Program-made: the position numbers and the translations under genes
Assembly (NCBI RefSeq): GCF_011300215.1
Contig: NZ_CP049866.1
Location: 3,659,001-3,723,000, forward strand
Source of the DNA: Nocardioides piscis
Lineage (GTDB): Bacteria; Actinomycetota; Actinomycetes; Propionibacteriales; Nocardioidaceae
Direction: 5' to 3'
DNA length: 64,000 bases
Notes under the pieces: model-generated
What the model saw: only the letters and a program-made list of their open reading frames with translations
What the model was told of the DNA's origin: nothing
Databases searched by the model: none
Shown here: piece by piece, positions 7,906 to 19,442 of the stretch
Position numbering within the stretch: the first letter of the stretch is position 1
Layout: the number at the start of each line of letters is the position of its first letter

Positions 7906-9423
7906 TCAGGACAGCTTCTCCAGGATCAGCTCGCGCACCCGCCCGGCATCGGCCTGGCCGCGCATCTGCTTCATCACTGCTCCGATGAGCGCCCCGGCGG
8001 CTGCGACCTTGCCGTCGCGGATCTTGTCGGCCACGTCAGGGTTGGCCGCGATCGCGGCGTCCACGGCCTCGCTCAGCGCGCCCTCGTCGGAGACGATGGC
8101 CAAGCCGCGCTGGGCCACGATCTCCGCAGGAGTGCCCTCGCCGGCATACAACCCCTCGAAGACCTGCCGGGCGAGCTTGTCGTTGAGCGAACCGCTGTCG
8201 ATCAGGGCTTGTACGGCGACGACGTCGGCCGGCGTCACACCGAGCTCGGCGATGTCGGTGTCGGTGTCGTTGGCTCGTCGGGCGAGCTCGGAGAGCCACC
8301 ACTTGCGGGCCGCCTGCGGGGACGCCCCTGCCTCGATCGTCTGCTCGACCAGCCCGAACGCGCCGGCACCGATCGTGTCGCGCATCTCCAGGTCGGAGAA
8401 GCCCCACTCGGCCTGGAGCCGCGAGCGCTTCTCGGTCGGGTTCTCCGGCAGGGTGCCTCGGAGCTCCTCGACCCACTCACGGCTCGGTGCGACGGGCACG
8501 AGGTCGGGCTCTGGGAAGTAGCGGTAGTCGTCGGCGTCGGACTTCACGCGACCACTGGTGGTGACGCCGGTGTCCTCGTGCCAGTGCCGCGTCTCCTGGA
8601 GGATCGAGCCGCCGGCGTCGAGGATCGCGGCGTGCCGCTGCATCTCGTAGCGCACCGCGCGCTCGACCGAGCGCAGTGAGTTGACGTTCTTGGTCTCGGT
8701 CCGGGTCCCGAGGCCCCCGCTGCCGGCCGGGGCGAGGGACAGGTTGACGTCGGCGCGGATCGAGCCCTGGTCCATCCGGGCGTCGGAGACACCCAGCGCC
8801 ACGATCAGCTCACGCAGCTGGGCGACGTAGGCCTTGGCCACGGCGGGCGCGTTGGCGCGCGTGCCCATGATCGGGCGGGTGACGATCTCGATCAGGGGGA
8901 TGCCTGCGCGGTTGTAGTCGACGAGCGAGTAGTCGGCGCCGTGGATGCGTCCGGTGGAGCCACCGACGTGCAGGGACTTGCCGGTGTCCTCCTCCATGTG
9001 GGCGCGCTCGATCTCGACCCTGACGACCTCGATGCCGCCGTCCTCGGTCGGCACGTTGACGTCCATCCAGCCGTCGAAGGCGATCGGCTCGTCGTACTGC
9101 GACGTCTGGAAGTTCTTCGGCATGTCCGGATAGAAGTAGTTCTTGCGGGCGAATCGGCACCACTCGGCGATCTCGCAGTTGAGGGCGAGACCGATCCGCA
9201 TCGCCGACTCGACAGCGACGCGGTTGACGACCGGCATCGCGCCGGGCAGCCCCAGGCAGGTCGGGCAGACCTGGGTGTTGGGCTCGGCGCCGAACTCGGT
9301 CGGGCAGCCGCAGAACATCTTGGAGTTGGTGTTGAGCTCGACGTGGACCTCGAGGCCCATCGCCGGGTCGAACTTCTCCAGCGACTCCTCGAACGACAGG
9401 AGGGTGTCGGTGCTGGCGGTCAT
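7906..9423 (-). CDS. gatB: Aspartyl/glutamyl-tRNA(Asn/Gln) amidotransferase subunit B
   Basis: A 505-aa GatB subunit, which binds misacylated Glu-tRNA(Gln) or Asp-tRNA(Asn) and activates it for amidation. The N-terminal cradle has [10 protein letters not shown] and the cysteine pairs FCGCPTEFG and CPTCLGLPG, which bind zinc. [11 protein letters not shown] and [13 protein letters not shown] follow. The C-terminal YqeY-like helical domain has [19 protein letters not shown]. The ATG at 9423 overlaps the gatA stop (ATGA). Length is normal and the gene is intact. Confidence 0.98.
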   Translation of the reverse strand: MTASTDTLLSFEESLEKFDPAMGLEVHVELNTNSKMFCGCPTEFGAEPNTQVCPTCLGLPGAMPVVNRVAVESAMRIGLALNCEIAEWCRFARKNYFYPDMPKNFQTSQYDEPIAFDGWMDVNVPTEDGGIEVVRVEIERAHMEEDTGKSLHVGGSTGRIHGADYSLVDYNRAGIPLIEIVTRPIMGTRANAPAVAKAYVAQLRELIVALGVSDARMDQGSIRADVNLSLAPAGSGGLGTRTETKNVNSLRSVERAVRYEMQRHAAILDAGGSILQETRHWHEDTGVTTSGRVKSDADDYRYFPEPDLVPVAPSREWVEELRGTLPENPTEKRSRLQAEWGFSDLEMRDTIGAGAFGLVEQTIEAGASPQAARKWWLSELARRANDTDTDIAELGVTPADVVAVQALIDSGSLNDKLARQVFEGLYAGEGTPAEIVAQRGLAIVSDEGALSEAVDAAIAANPDVADKIRDGKVAAAGALIGAVMKQMRGQADAGRVRELILEKLS

Positions 9424-10946
9424 CGAGGGGCTCCTTCGAGGGCGGGGGCCTGGTCGAGCAGCGGCGCGCCCCACTGCTGAGCGAGCAGGGCCTCGAGGGC
9501 CGCGCCGACGCGATAGAGGCGCTCGTCCTCGAGCGCGGGGGCCAGGATCTGGAAGCCGGCCGGCAGGCCGTCCTCGTCGGCCAGGCCGCTCGGCACCGAG
9601 ATGCCGGGCACGCCCGCGAGGTTGGCGGGGATCGTGGCCAGGTCGTTGAGATACATCGCGATCGGGTCGTCGAGCTTCTCCCCCAGCTTGAAAGCCGTCG
9701 TAGGAGCGGTCGGCGAGACGAGCACGTCGACGGAGGCGAAGGCCGCCTCGAAGTCGCGGCTGATCAGCGTCCGCACCTTCTGCGCCTGGCCGTAGTAGGC
9801 GTCGTAGTAGCCGCTGGACAGGGCATAGGTGCCCAGGATGATCCGGCGCTTGACCTCGTCGCCGAAGCCCGCGTCGCGGGTGGCACGCATGACGTCCTCG
9901 GCACTCGGGTCACCGTCGGGCACGACCCGCAGGCCATAACGCATGGCGTCGAACTTCGCGAGGTTGGAGGACGCCTCGGCGGGCAGGATCAGGTAGTAGG
10001 CCGCGAGCGCGTGCACGAAGCTGGGGCAGGAGACCTCCACGACCTCGGCGCCGGCCTTCACCAGAAGGTCGACCGACTCGGTGAACCGCGCCATCACGCC
10101 CGGCTGCCAACCATCGCCGGCGAGCTCGGTGATCACGCCGATCTTCACGCCGGTCATGTCGCCGGCGGCACCGGAGCGGGCGGCGTCGGTGAACGACGGC
10201 CACTCCTGGTCGATGCTCGTGGAGTCCTTGGGGTCGTGCCCGCCGATGATGTCGTGCAGCAGGGCGGAGTCGAGGACCGTCCGGGTGACCGGACCGGCCT
10301 GGTCGAGACTGTTGGCGAGGGCCACGAGGCCGTAGCGGGAGATGCCGCCGTACGTCGGCTTGACCCCGACCGTGCCGGTGACCGCTCCCGGCTGACGGAT
10401 CGAGCCGCCGGTGTCGGTGCCGATCGCCAGTGGCGCCTCGAACGCGGCCACGGCCGCGGCCGAGCCACCGCCGGAGCCGCCGGGGATCCGATCGAGGTCC
10501 CACGGGTTGTGGGTGGGGCCGTAGGCCGAGTGCTCGGTCGAGGAGCCCATCGCGAACTCGTCCATGTTGGTCTTGCCCAGGATCGGCAGGCCGGCCGCCT
10601 TGAGCTTCGAGACCACGGTCGAGTCGTATGGCGGCAGCCACCCCTCGAGGATCTTCGAGCCGCACGTCGTGGGCAGCCCCTCGGTGGTGAGCACGTCCTT
10701 GACCGCGATCGGGACGCCGTCGAGCGGGCTCAGGGTCTCACCGGCGGCGCGGCGCTCGTCGGAGGCAGCCGCCTGGGCGAGCGCGCCCTCCCGGTCCACG
10801 TGCAGGAAGGCGTGGACGGCGCCGTCGACGGCGTCGATCCGCGCCAGGTGGAGCTCGGTGAGCTCGACACTGGTCACGCTGCCGTCGGCCAGCGCCTGCG
10901 CCAGCTCGGCGGCGGTGCTGCGGGTCCAGTCGGTCGGGGCGCTCAC
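9420..10946 (-). CDS. gatA: Aspartyl/glutamyl-tRNA(Asn/Gln) amidotransferase subunit A
   Basis: A 508-aa amidase-signature enzyme that releases ammonia from glutamine for the GatB active site. The Ser-cisSer-Lys triad is visible: Lys in VPIAVKDVL, the cis-Ser region in [15 protein letters not shown], and the nucleophile in [12 protein letters not shown]. The GTG at 10946 overlaps the gatC stop (GTGA), which fixes the start and rules out a longer upstream reading. Its stop overlaps the gatB start. Confidence 0.98.
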   Translation of the reverse strand: MSAPTDWTRSTAAELAQALADGSVTSVELTELHLARIDAVDGAVHAFLHVDREGALAQAAASDERRAAGETLSPLDGVPIAVKDVLTTEGLPTTCGSKILEGWLPPYDSTVVSKLKAAGLPILGKTNMDEFAMGSSTEHSAYGPTHNPWDLDRIPGGSGGGSAAAVAAFEAPLAIGTDTGGSIRQPGAVTGTVGVKPTYGGISRYGLVALANSLDQAGPVTRTVLDSALLHDIIGGHDPKDSTSIDQEWPSFTDAARSGAAGDMTGVKIGVITELAGDGWQPGVMARFTESVDLLVKAGAEVVEVSCPSFVHALAAYYLILPAEASSNLAKFDAMRYGLRVVPDGDPSAEDVMRATRDAGFGDEVKRRIILGTYALSSGYYDAYYGQAQKVRTLISRDFEAAFASVDVLVSPTAPTTAFKLGEKLDDPIAMYLNDLATIPANLAGVPGISVPSGLADEDGLPAGFQILAPALEDERLYRVGAALEALLAQQWGAPLLDQAPALEGAPR

Positions 10947-11242
10947 TGCTCGTCCCCCAGGATCCGCGGGACGGAGAAGCGCTGCTGGTCGACCGCCGGG
11001 GCACCGGCCAGCGCCTGCTCGGCGGTCAGGCCGGGCGTCACGACGTCGTCGCGGAACACGTTGGTCAGGGGCAGCGGGTGCGAGGTCGGCGGGACGTCGT
11101 CGCCGGCCACCCCGTTGATGGCGGCGACGGACTCGAGGATCACGCTCAGCTGGGGAGCGAGGTGGTCGAGCTCGGCGTCGTCGAGGTCGATGCGGGCGAG
11201 GGTGGCCAGGTGGGCCACCTCCTCGCGGGAGATCTCTGGCAT
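10943..11242 (-). CDS. gatC: Aspartyl/glutamyl-tRNA(Asn/Gln) amidotransferase subunit C
   Basis: A 99-aa GatC, the small stabilising subunit that wraps around GatA and contacts GatB. The family pattern is clear: an N-terminal helix [16 protein letters not shown], a central helix, then the conserved tail with LRDD-like FRDDVV and the C-terminal FSVPRIL. It is the first gene of gatCAB. The divergent sigma-factor gene begins 78 bp away, so both promoters share that gap. Confidence 0.97.
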   Translation of the reverse strand: MPEISREEVAHLATLARIDLDDAELDHLAPQLSVILESVAAINGVAGDDVPPTSHPLPLTNVFRDDVVTPGLTAEQALAGAPAVDQQRFSVPRILGDEQ

Positions 11243-11319
11243 GGGCCGATCCTAGGTGCGGCCAACCGAAGCGCCACACGCGGCATCTGTTGGGATGACA
11301 ATCCATCCAAGGAGGACTG

Positions 11320-11850
11320 ATGGCTCGACCACCCTCTGGCTCGACGCACGACGGTGACTTCACCGAGTTCGTGCAGGCCAGCTGGCCGGGGCTCTATCGC
11401 ACGGCCTATCTGTTGCTGGGTGACCGCGGACTCGCCGAGGACCTCGCCCAGACAGCACTGGTCAAGACGTATGCCGCCTGGTCGCGCATCGACGACCGCG
11501 CCGCTGCTCCGGCCTACGCCCGCCGCACGCTCGTCAACACCGCCTCGTCGTGGTTCCGCAAGAAGGGGTGGCGCAACGAGCTGCCCACCACCTCGCTGCC
11601 CGAGTCGTCGTACGCCTCGGACCCGAGCACCCGGCCTGCCGTCATCGACGCCCTCCGCGAGCTGCCACCGCGCCAGCGCGCCGTCGTCGTCCTTCGCTAC
11701 TACGACGACCTCTCGGTCGCCGAGACCGCCGAAGTCCTCGGCTGCTCGACCGGAACGGTCAAGAGCCAGACCTTCCAGGCCTTCGCCAAGCTGCGCGTGC
11801 TGCTGGGCGATGCCGTGATCCCCGAGACCCTGGGAGCCCACCGTGACTGA
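11320..11850 (+). CDS. SigE-family ECF RNA polymerase sigma factor
   Basis: A 176-aa ECF sigma factor. Region 2 is in [31 protein letters not shown] (about 13-45). Region 4 is a helix-turn-helix at about 115-165, with [34 protein letters not shown] and the terminal helix. The pattern fits the SigE (Streptomyces-type) subfamily. ATG 11320 has a perfect ribosome-binding site (aaggagg at 11309-11315). The end overlaps the next gene, a predicted single-pass membrane protein, which is the usual place for a sigma-factor partner. Confidence 0.92.
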   Translation: MARPPSGSTHDGDFTEFVQASWPGLYRTAYLLLGDRGLAEDLAQTALVKTYAAWSRIDDRAAAPAYARRTLVNTASSWFRKKGWRNELPTTSLPESSYASDPSTRPAVIDALRELPPRQRAVVVLRYYDDLSVAETAEVLGCSTGTVKSQTFQAFAKLRVLLGDAVIPETLGAHRD

Positions 11851-13003
11851 ACGACTCGCTGCCCTGCTCCACGAGGAAGCAGCCGCCCTCGACATCCCGC
11901 CCGTCGACCACGCGGCCATCCTGCGCCGCGGCCGGCACGCCTCCGGCCGGCGCCGAGCGACCGCATTCCTCGCTGCCGCCGCAGTCGTCGTCGCCGGCGG
12001 GACCGGCGCCGCACTGGCCCTCACTGGCTCCGACTCCCCCGACCGCGACGGTAGGGCCACCGACTCGGTTGCGGGCGAGGGTCCCGCGCACGGCGTCGTG
12101 GCGTACGGCGCCGACTCGACCGTCGTGGTCGACGGCGCCAGCGCCACCATCCCGGACACCCTGCACTCGCTGCACTACACGTCGGTCGGGGTCCTGACCC
12201 GCAGCAACCCCAACGACGGTGCCTCCAGCGGCTCCGGGCCCGAGACCCTCACGCTGGTCGCGACGGACGGCACGACCACCGACCTGGGCACCATCCCCGA
12301 AGGAGTCGGCCCCGCCACCGACCCCGACGAGCCGGTCTATGCGCTGGCCGAGAAGTCAGGCAACGGGTTCCGGGCCGTGGTGCGCGACGCGCTCACCGGC
12401 GACGAGGTCGGCTCGGTCCCCCTCCCGGACCTGCCGAGGAGCTATTGGTCCGTGCCGCCCCTCGCCCTCGACGGGGACGTCGTCTATGCCGGCTTCGAGA
12501 ACGAGGCTGTGGCCTTCGACTGGCGCACGGGTGAGGAGCAACCGACGGAGGGGCTGGACGGTGGAATCCCCGACGTCCGAGGCGGATTGGCGCTCGCCTC
12601 CGGCGAGAAGCTCGTGGACGGCCGCCTCGAGATGGTCGTGTCGGTCGTCGACGCAGCCACCGGCGCCAGCGCCTTGGTGGTGCCGCTGGAGGACGGGGAG
12701 TACGGCTTCGGCAGCCTCTCGCCGGACGGCCGGTTCCTGCGCTTCACCTCGGAGACCGACCCGGACCCGAAGGGTGACTTCGTCGAGCCCACGGGCGTCG
12801 ACGTCTACGACGTGGACACCGGGGACAGGGTGACGCTGGAGGGAGACCCCTACTCCTGGGGATGGACCTCGGCGGGATCCGCCCTCCTGGTCTCGGGCGC
12901 GAAGGTCCAGGTGTGCGACCCCGCGACCGGATCATGCGAGTCCGAGACCGGGCCTGACGTCGGCCGGAACCTCAAGGTCGGCGGGCGCACGTACGAGAGC
13001 TGA
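11843..13003 (+). CDS. Single-pass membrane protein, putative partner of the upstream sigma factor
   Basis: A 386-aa protein; I do not recognise a named family. A short N-terminal cytoplasmic part (1-35) with RRGRHASGRRRA precedes one transmembrane helix (about 36-60, AFLAAAAVVVAGGTGAALALTG). The extracytoplasmic part of about 320 residues contains repeating beta-strand and Asp/Gly turns (for example SLSPDGRFLRFTSE), suggesting a WD40/PQQ-like beta-propeller. The GTG start at 11843 overlaps the sigma gene by 8 bp, so the two are coupled. No zinc-binding HxxxCxxC anti-sigma motif is seen, so an anti-sigma role is only suggested by position. Confidence 0.75.
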   Translation: MTERLAALLHEEAAALDIPPVDHAAILRRGRHASGRRRATAFLAAAAVVVAGGTGAALALTGSDSPDRDGRATDSVAGEGPAHGVVAYGADSTVVVDGASATIPDTLHSLHYTSVGVLTRSNPNDGASSGSGPETLTLVATDGTTTDLGTIPEGVGPATDPDEPVYALAEKSGNGFRAVVRDALTGDEVGSVPLPDLPRSYWSVPPLALDGDVVYAGFENEAVAFDWRTGEEQPTEGLDGGIPDVRGGLALASGEKLVDGRLEMVVSVVDAATGASALVVPLEDGEYGFGSLSPDGRFLRFTSETDPDPKGDFVEPTGVDVYDVDTGDRVTLEGDPYSWGWTSAGSALLVSGAKVQVCDPATGSCESETGPDVGRNLKVGGRTYES

Positions 13004-13146
13004 TCGACACGGATGACACCGGATCGGCCCTATTGGCGCCGGACCTGGTGTCGGCAGCCGCTCGTCGGGGGTCGTCCCCTCGGGGTGACGTCGGTGGTGC
13101 CTTCGGGGTCGCGCAGGAACTGCTGGCCGTGGGGGTCGGACCAGAG

Positions 13147-14424
13147 CTAGGTCCCGGTCTCGATCGGCGTGTAGCGCCAGCCGGCGTGGGTCTTGAGCTG
13201 GTGGTGGTGGCGACACAGGGGTGCGATGTTGCAGTCGCACGATGCGCCGCCGGCGGTGGGATCTGTGTGGTTGAACGCGACGACGTGGTCGTGGTCGCAG
13301 GCTCGGGCGGGTTTGTTGCACCACGGGAAGACGCACGTGCCGGCGATCAGGTCTGTGCGGATCCGGGTGCGGACCTTGATCTGGTGTGCCGGGGTCTCGT
13401 CGTGACCCGCGAGGTCGATGACGGGCTGTACGCTCAGGTGGGTGTCGGTGCGGCCGCACCAGTCGCGGACCAGCTGGTCGAGCACGGCTCTGTCTCGGGT
13501 GGCGTCACGGGCCACAGGGTCGAGCCCGAGCAGGTTGGCGTCGGTGATGTGCAGCACCAGCTCGGCGCGCTTGTTCGGCGCGGGGGCGTCACCTCCGTTG
13601 AGCAGGGCCAGCGCGGCAGCGGGATCGGCGATGATGCCGACGGCACGCGAGCGGCGTACGTCGAGGGACTCGGGCGGCAGGCCGAGGGCTGCGTCCTGGG
13701 CGGCCAGGGCGGTGGCGACCCGGGCGATGCTGCGGTCGAAGTCGAACAGGTCCTTGAAGTCCCCACGGATCGCCATGTCGGCGACCCCCGTGTGGTTGAT
13801 GGAGGTCTCGTCGAGCCGGACAAAGCGACGGTCGAGGGCCTCGAGCTGGTCTGCCTCGCGCTGCTCCGGGTGCAGGCGCAGCATCGCCTCGTCGAGCTTC
13901 TTCTCCAGTGCCACCATCCCGATCTTGTGCGCGATGTCGGCGACGTGGGTGTCGACGTAGTCGGACACGTCGCGTGGCCGGCCGATGATCGAGCGCGCCA
14001 CCATCCGCGCCTTGGTTGGCTCGACCCGACCAGCCAGCACGTTGGCCCACAGACGCGGAAGTCGGTGGCGCACCAGGAGGGCGTCGCGGATCAGGAACGA
14101 CGCCGCGTTGGTGGAGCGACCGATCGCGGCTCCGAAGGCCGCTGGCGCGTCCCACCTCACCTGCGGGATGAATGCGTCGTCGAAGCCGTCGAGGTCGCCG
14201 ACGCAGCCTCCTGCGCAGCCGCCGCCGAAGTCCTCTCCCGGCAGGCCGCCGGTCGGGCACCCGTGGATGCACCTGCCTGTCGCCCTCGTGGCGTCCAGCT
14301 CTGGATGGGCGTCGGCCCACTCCGCGGCCATGGCGAACATCCTCGTCTGCGCCGAGTGCAACGCCGCGGTCACCTCGCGGATCTCCGCGATCATCGCGGC
14401 GGGAGTGACGGTGTCCGTGGCCAT
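13147..14424 (-). CDS. HNH endonuclease-domain protein, DUF222/13E12 repeat family
   Basis: A 425-aa protein. The long helical DUF222 region occupies about residues 1-330. A C-terminal HNH nuclease module follows, with CVFPWCNKPARACDHDHV, FNH and APLCRHHHQLKTH; the two CxxC-type pairs would bind structural zinc and the DH/N/H residues metal. The family is multicopy in actinobacteria and sometimes behaves like a mobile repeat; its biological role is unsettled. Two extra cysteine clusters near residues 52-75 are unusual. An SOS-type box sits 14 bp upstream of ATG 14424, with a weak ribosome-binding site (gggaga) inside the same stretch. Confidence 0.9.
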   Translation of the reverse strand: MATDTVTPAAMIAEIREVTAALHSAQTRMFAMAAEWADAHPELDATRATGRCIHGCPTGGLPGEDFGGGCAGGCVGDLDGFDDAFIPQVRWDAPAAFGAAIGRSTNAASFLIRDALLVRHRLPRLWANVLAGRVEPTKARMVARSIIGRPRDVSDYVDTHVADIAHKIGMVALEKKLDEAMLRLHPEQREADQLEALDRRFVRLDETSINHTGVADMAIRGDFKDLFDFDRSIARVATALAAQDAALGLPPESLDVRRSRAVGIIADPAAALALLNGGDAPAPNKRAELVLHITDANLLGLDPVARDATRDRAVLDQLVRDWCGRTDTHLSVQPVIDLAGHDETPAHQIKVRTRIRTDLIAGTCVFPWCNKPARACDHDHVVAFNHTDPTAGGASCDCNIAPLCRHHHQLKTHAGWRYTPIETGT

Positions 14425-14437
14425 GGTCCATCATCTC

Positions 14438-14453
14438 CCGAACGCATGTTCGA
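14438..14453 (-). promoter_or_regulatory. LexA-type SOS box upstream of the HNH gene
   Basis: The sequence ccgaacgcatgttcga matches the gram-positive/actinobacterial SOS consensus TCGAACnnnnGTTCGA at 11 of 12 specified positions and is palindromic. It lies directly upstream of the DUF222/HNH start, so LexA binding would block that gene. The promoter itself is not obvious. Confidence 0.65.
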
Positions 14454-14612
14454 ATCAAGGCCCAATCGACTCTGTGGACAATGTCGCAACTGCCCTGGCA
14501 GCACCCAACCTTTCGTCCAACTGGGTGTGTCCCTGTTGGCTGCGCGAGTTGCGTCGGCACCGTGCCGGGCATGCCGTACCTACCGGCGAGAGGCGGGCAG
14601 CACAATGTCGGC

Positions 14613-15104
14613 ATGACCGTGATTCGCCTTGCCCAGCCGGCCGACCTCACGGGCGTGTTGGCGGTCGGACGAGCCACGTGGCCACCGACCTACACGCCGT
14701 TGGTGGGCGAGGAGTACGTGCAGCAGGTGCTCGCCTCGTGGTGGACCGAAAGTGGCACGATGTCGGCGATTGCAGATGGGCGGGTCTGGGTCGCGGAAGA
14801 TGGCGGCGAGATCACCGGCATGGCGATGTACGGGGTCGAGGACCGAGTCGTGGACCTGTGGAAGCTGTATGTGCGCCCCGAGCGCCAGGCCGAGGGAACG
14901 GGTCGGGCCCTGCTGCGCAGCGTCATCGACGCCACGCGCGACTGCGCTGACCTGATCACGGTGGCCTACATGGACGGCAACGCGGTGGCCCAAGCGTTCT
15001 ACGAGCGCGCCGGTTTCGTCGAGACCCGGCGTGAAGTCGACACGATGGGTGGGCCGGACGACGTGTGGATGGAACTGCGTCCGCGTGCAGAAGGTGAGGA
15101 ATGA
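14613..15104 (+). CDS. GNAT family N-acetyltransferase
   Basis: A 163-aa acetyl-CoA-dependent acyltransferase. The acetyl-CoA-binding motif A is VDLWKLYVRPERQAEGTGRALL (Q/RxxGxG/A as RQAEGTG, about 87-95). The C-terminal NAVAQAFYERAGFVETRRE is the family motif B. The start ATG 14613 opens directly on the beta-1 strand VIRLAQPADL. An earlier ATG at 14605 is out of frame and ends after three codons. The acceptor is unknown. The gene is convergent with the RTX-like repeat protein. Confidence 0.9.
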   Translation: MTVIRLAQPADLTGVLAVGRATWPPTYTPLVGEEYVQQVLASWWTESGTMSAIADGRVWVAEDGGEITGMAMYGVEDRVVDLWKLYVRPERQAEGTGRALLRSVIDATRDCADLITVAYMDGNAVAQAFYERAGFVETRREVDTMGGPDDVWMELRPRAEGEE

Positions 15105-15186
15105 CTGCAGAATCCCGCGCCCCGACCCACCAGCCAGCCGGAAGCGCCTGGCGGTTGAGGACGACCGACGAGCCTGTCCCCGAACC

Positions 15187-16443
15187 TCAGCAGCTCTTGC
15201 GCCGCTCGATCAGCTTGCAGCGGTCCTTGCCGTCCTTGCCGAGGCCGATGTCGAAGCCCCTGCCACCGATCAACGTGTCCTTGAGGTTGGACCCGGTGAG
15301 CACGTCGGCACCGCCGCGGGCCTTGATCACCGCCGCGAAGTCGGGGTGAGCGTCGATCACCTCGCCCTTCTTGGTCCCCTTGTAGATCGTCCGTGCGTTG
15401 CCCGGTAGGGAGACCTCGATGAAGCTCTGGAACTTCCCGGTCACGGCGGTGGGCTGGAGCCTGGTCACCACGGTCCGTCCGTTGCGCTGGTCGAGCCGCA
15501 CGGTCGGGACGATCGCCGGGTTGGCGTAGGCGACCATCCGCAGCTTGTCCTGGCCGCTGTTGCCCACCACGTTGAAGCCGGTCTCCCCCGGCACCGGGAC
15601 CGTCACGACGTCTGCCCCGGAGCCACCCTTGACGGCCAGCCGGTTGATCGACGTCGACACGATCGCGTCCGTTCCGGGGCCGCCCAACAGCGTGTCGTAG
15701 CCAGCGTGGCTGTTGATCGAGTCGTCACCCGAGCCCCCGTCGACGAAGTCTGAGCCCGCGCTCTCGTGGCCGTCCGGGGTGATGAGGTCGTCGCCGTCCT
15801 GTCCGAAGATCTGGTCGTTGCCGGCCATGCCGAGCAGCCGGTCGTCCTTGTAGGTGCCGCGGATGACGTCGTCGTACGGCGTGCCGACGAACCCGATCGG
15901 CGAGCCGGCCGCGACCACGACCGTGTCCGCGCCGTCGGCGCCGACGGTGGCCGGTCCGCCGCGGAGGTCGACGACCGCAGGGGCGGGGGCGTCGCGATAG
16001 GTGATCGTGTCGGGGTCGACCCGGACCCCGGGCGTGACCGCGCGGGCGTCGTAGCCCGGCTCGACATGGTCGTTGCCCGCGCCGGGCGCGATGGTGTCGC
16101 CGGTGCGCCGCAGCCGGCCGAACTGGTCGGCTCGATAGCTGTCGAGCTCGCCATAGATCCGGTCGTCGTCGGGGCCGCCCGAGATCCGGTCGGCCCCCTC
16201 ACCCCCGCAGATCACGTCGTCACCGCCGAGGCCGGCGATCCGGTCGTTGCCGTCACCGGCCCAGATCACGTCGCGCTTGGGCGTGCCGGTGATCCGGTTG
16301 CTCCTCGCGTTGCCGACGATGGTGGCGCGTTCGCCGGCGCAGGTCTTCGCCGCGGCCTCCGCGGAAGCGCCCGGGGCGACGAGGGGCGATGCGGGTGCCA
16401 GGGTGACGACCAAAGCCGCTGTGATGGTGGGGACCAGGCGCAC
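15187..16443 (-). CDS. Secreted RTX-like calcium-binding repeat protein
   Basis: A 418-aa exported protein with a signal peptide (about 1-29, ending ASAEAAA). Hemolysin-type nonapeptide repeats (GGxGxDxx) follow in irregular blocks: GLGGDDVICGGEGADRI, GMAGNDQIFGQDGDDLI, GGSGDDSINSHAGYDTLLGG and a last one at GGRGFDIGLGKDGKD. Such repeats form calcium-filled parallel beta-rolls. It has a Cys pair at the start (KTCAGERA) and another near the C-terminus, which may form a disulfide. No catalytic domain and no type I secretion genes are nearby; Sec export is expected. Function is unknown. Confidence 0.85.
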   Translation of the reverse strand: MRLVPTITAALVVTLAPASPLVAPGASAEAAAKTCAGERATIVGNARSNRITGTPKRDVIWAGDGNDRIAGLGGDDVICGGEGADRISGGPDDDRIYGELDSYRADQFGRLRRTGDTIAPGAGNDHVEPGYDARAVTPGVRVDPDTITYRDAPAPAVVDLRGGPATVGADGADTVVVAAGSPIGFVGTPYDDVIRGTYKDDRLLGMAGNDQIFGQDGDDLITPDGHESAGSDFVDGGSGDDSINSHAGYDTLLGGPGTDAIVSTSINRLAVKGGSGADVVTVPVPGETGFNVVGNSGQDKLRMVAYANPAIVPTVRLDQRNGRTVVTRLQPTAVTGKFQSFIEVSLPGNARTIYKGTKKGEVIDAHPDFAAVIKARGGADVLTGSNLKDTLIGGRGFDIGLGKDGKDRCKLIERRKSC

Positions 16444-16520
16444 GACTACCTCCGAGATGATGAGAGCCGGCCTCTACCGGCTTGCCGGATGAGACACGGC
16501 CGCGCGGCAGGAAGTTGCGT

Positions 16521-18695
<2,175 letters not shown>

Positions 18696-18698
18696 TCA

Positions 18699-18765
18699 TG
18701 CATGAAACGGACTTGTTCCATCGCCCTCGGGGGCGTACGGTTCGGTGGAACGAAACAGTTTCGTT
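18699..18765 (+). promoter_or_regulatory. tetR promoter with palindromic operator
   Basis: A perfect palindrome aacgaaacagtttcgtt (18749-18765; 8-bp arms, 1-nt centre) sits 18 bp before the TetR start. A degenerate second copy (atgaaacg ... ttgttcca) lies at about 18702-18720. Between them a possible promoter, ttgttc (18713) with a 17-bp spacer and tacggt (18736), would place the palindrome at the start of transcription. This is the usual arrangement for an autoregulated TetR protein. Confidence 0.6.
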
Positions 18766-18782
18766 TCATGAAGGGAACCATC

Positions 18783-19397
18783 ATGACCTCGCCCACCGAG
18801 GCCCCGAGCGCCCGACCGCGCGTGGAGGGCGATCGCGAGCGCGAGATCCTCGAAGCCACGCTCGATGTCCTCGCGGACGTCGGTTATGACCGGTTGACCA
18901 TGGACGCAGTGGCGTCGGCGGCCAAGGCGAGCAAGGCCACGCTCTATCGGCGTTGGTCGAGCAAGCAGGCGCTGGTCGTTGACGCGGTGTGCTCACAGAA
19001 GGCATCCGGTGCACTTCCGGACACCGGGAGCCTGCGCGAGGACCTCTTCACGCTGCACTGCGAGCTGGGCGGCTTCCGCGACGCGCGCACCTTGTCCGTC
19101 CTCGCCGCCGTGGTCACCGCGATGGCTCGCGACGCGGAGTTCGCGGAGACCTACCGGCGCGACTTCATCGGGCCCAAGATCGCGGCGGCGCGGGCGATCT
19201 TCGACCGCGCCAAGGCTCGCGGGGAGATCGCCGAGGGCGTCGACGTCGAGCTCCTGGCCCCCGCCCTGCCGGGCATCGTGCTGCACCGCGTGTTCCTCCT
19301 CGGCGAGGAGGCGACCCCCGACCTGATCGCCCAGGTGATCGACCAGATCATCCTTCCGGCCACGGGCTGTCCGCATCTGCCGACAGCCTCCTCCTGA
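18783..19397 (+). CDS. TetR/AcrR family transcriptional repressor
   Basis: A 204-aa repressor. The N-terminal helix-turn-helix is clear (about 18-65: REREILEATLDVLADVGYDRLTMDAVASAAKASKATLYRRWSSK in segments). The C-terminal helical ligand domain ends with a TetR_C-like stretch. ATG 18783 has a good ribosome-binding site (aaggga); an in-frame ATG at 18768 would add five residues. It precedes an MFS exporter by 45 bp, so it probably represses that pump and itself through the palindrome upstream. Confidence 0.93.
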   Translation: MTSPTEAPSARPRVEGDREREILEATLDVLADVGYDRLTMDAVASAAKASKATLYRRWSSKQALVVDAVCSQKASGALPDTGSLREDLFTLHCELGGFRDARTLSVLAAVVTAMARDAEFAETYRRDFIGPKIAAARAIFDRAKARGEIAEGVDVELLAPALPGIVLHRVFLLGEEATPDLIAQVIDQIILPATGCPHLPTASS

Positions 19398-19442
19398 CCC
19401 CCGCCCCACTCATCGCTCGACACACACTCCCAAGGACTCCTC

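Noticed and set aside
9420..11363. Extended GatA reading through gatC
   Set aside because: GTG 10946 overlaps the gatC stop exactly, and the extra N-terminal residues have no amidase similarity.
15101..15349. Small open frame overlapping the GNAT stop (ATGA)
   Set aside because: It runs antisense into the RTX-like gene, is Arg/Ser/Pro-rich and shows no domain; the overlap is likely chance.
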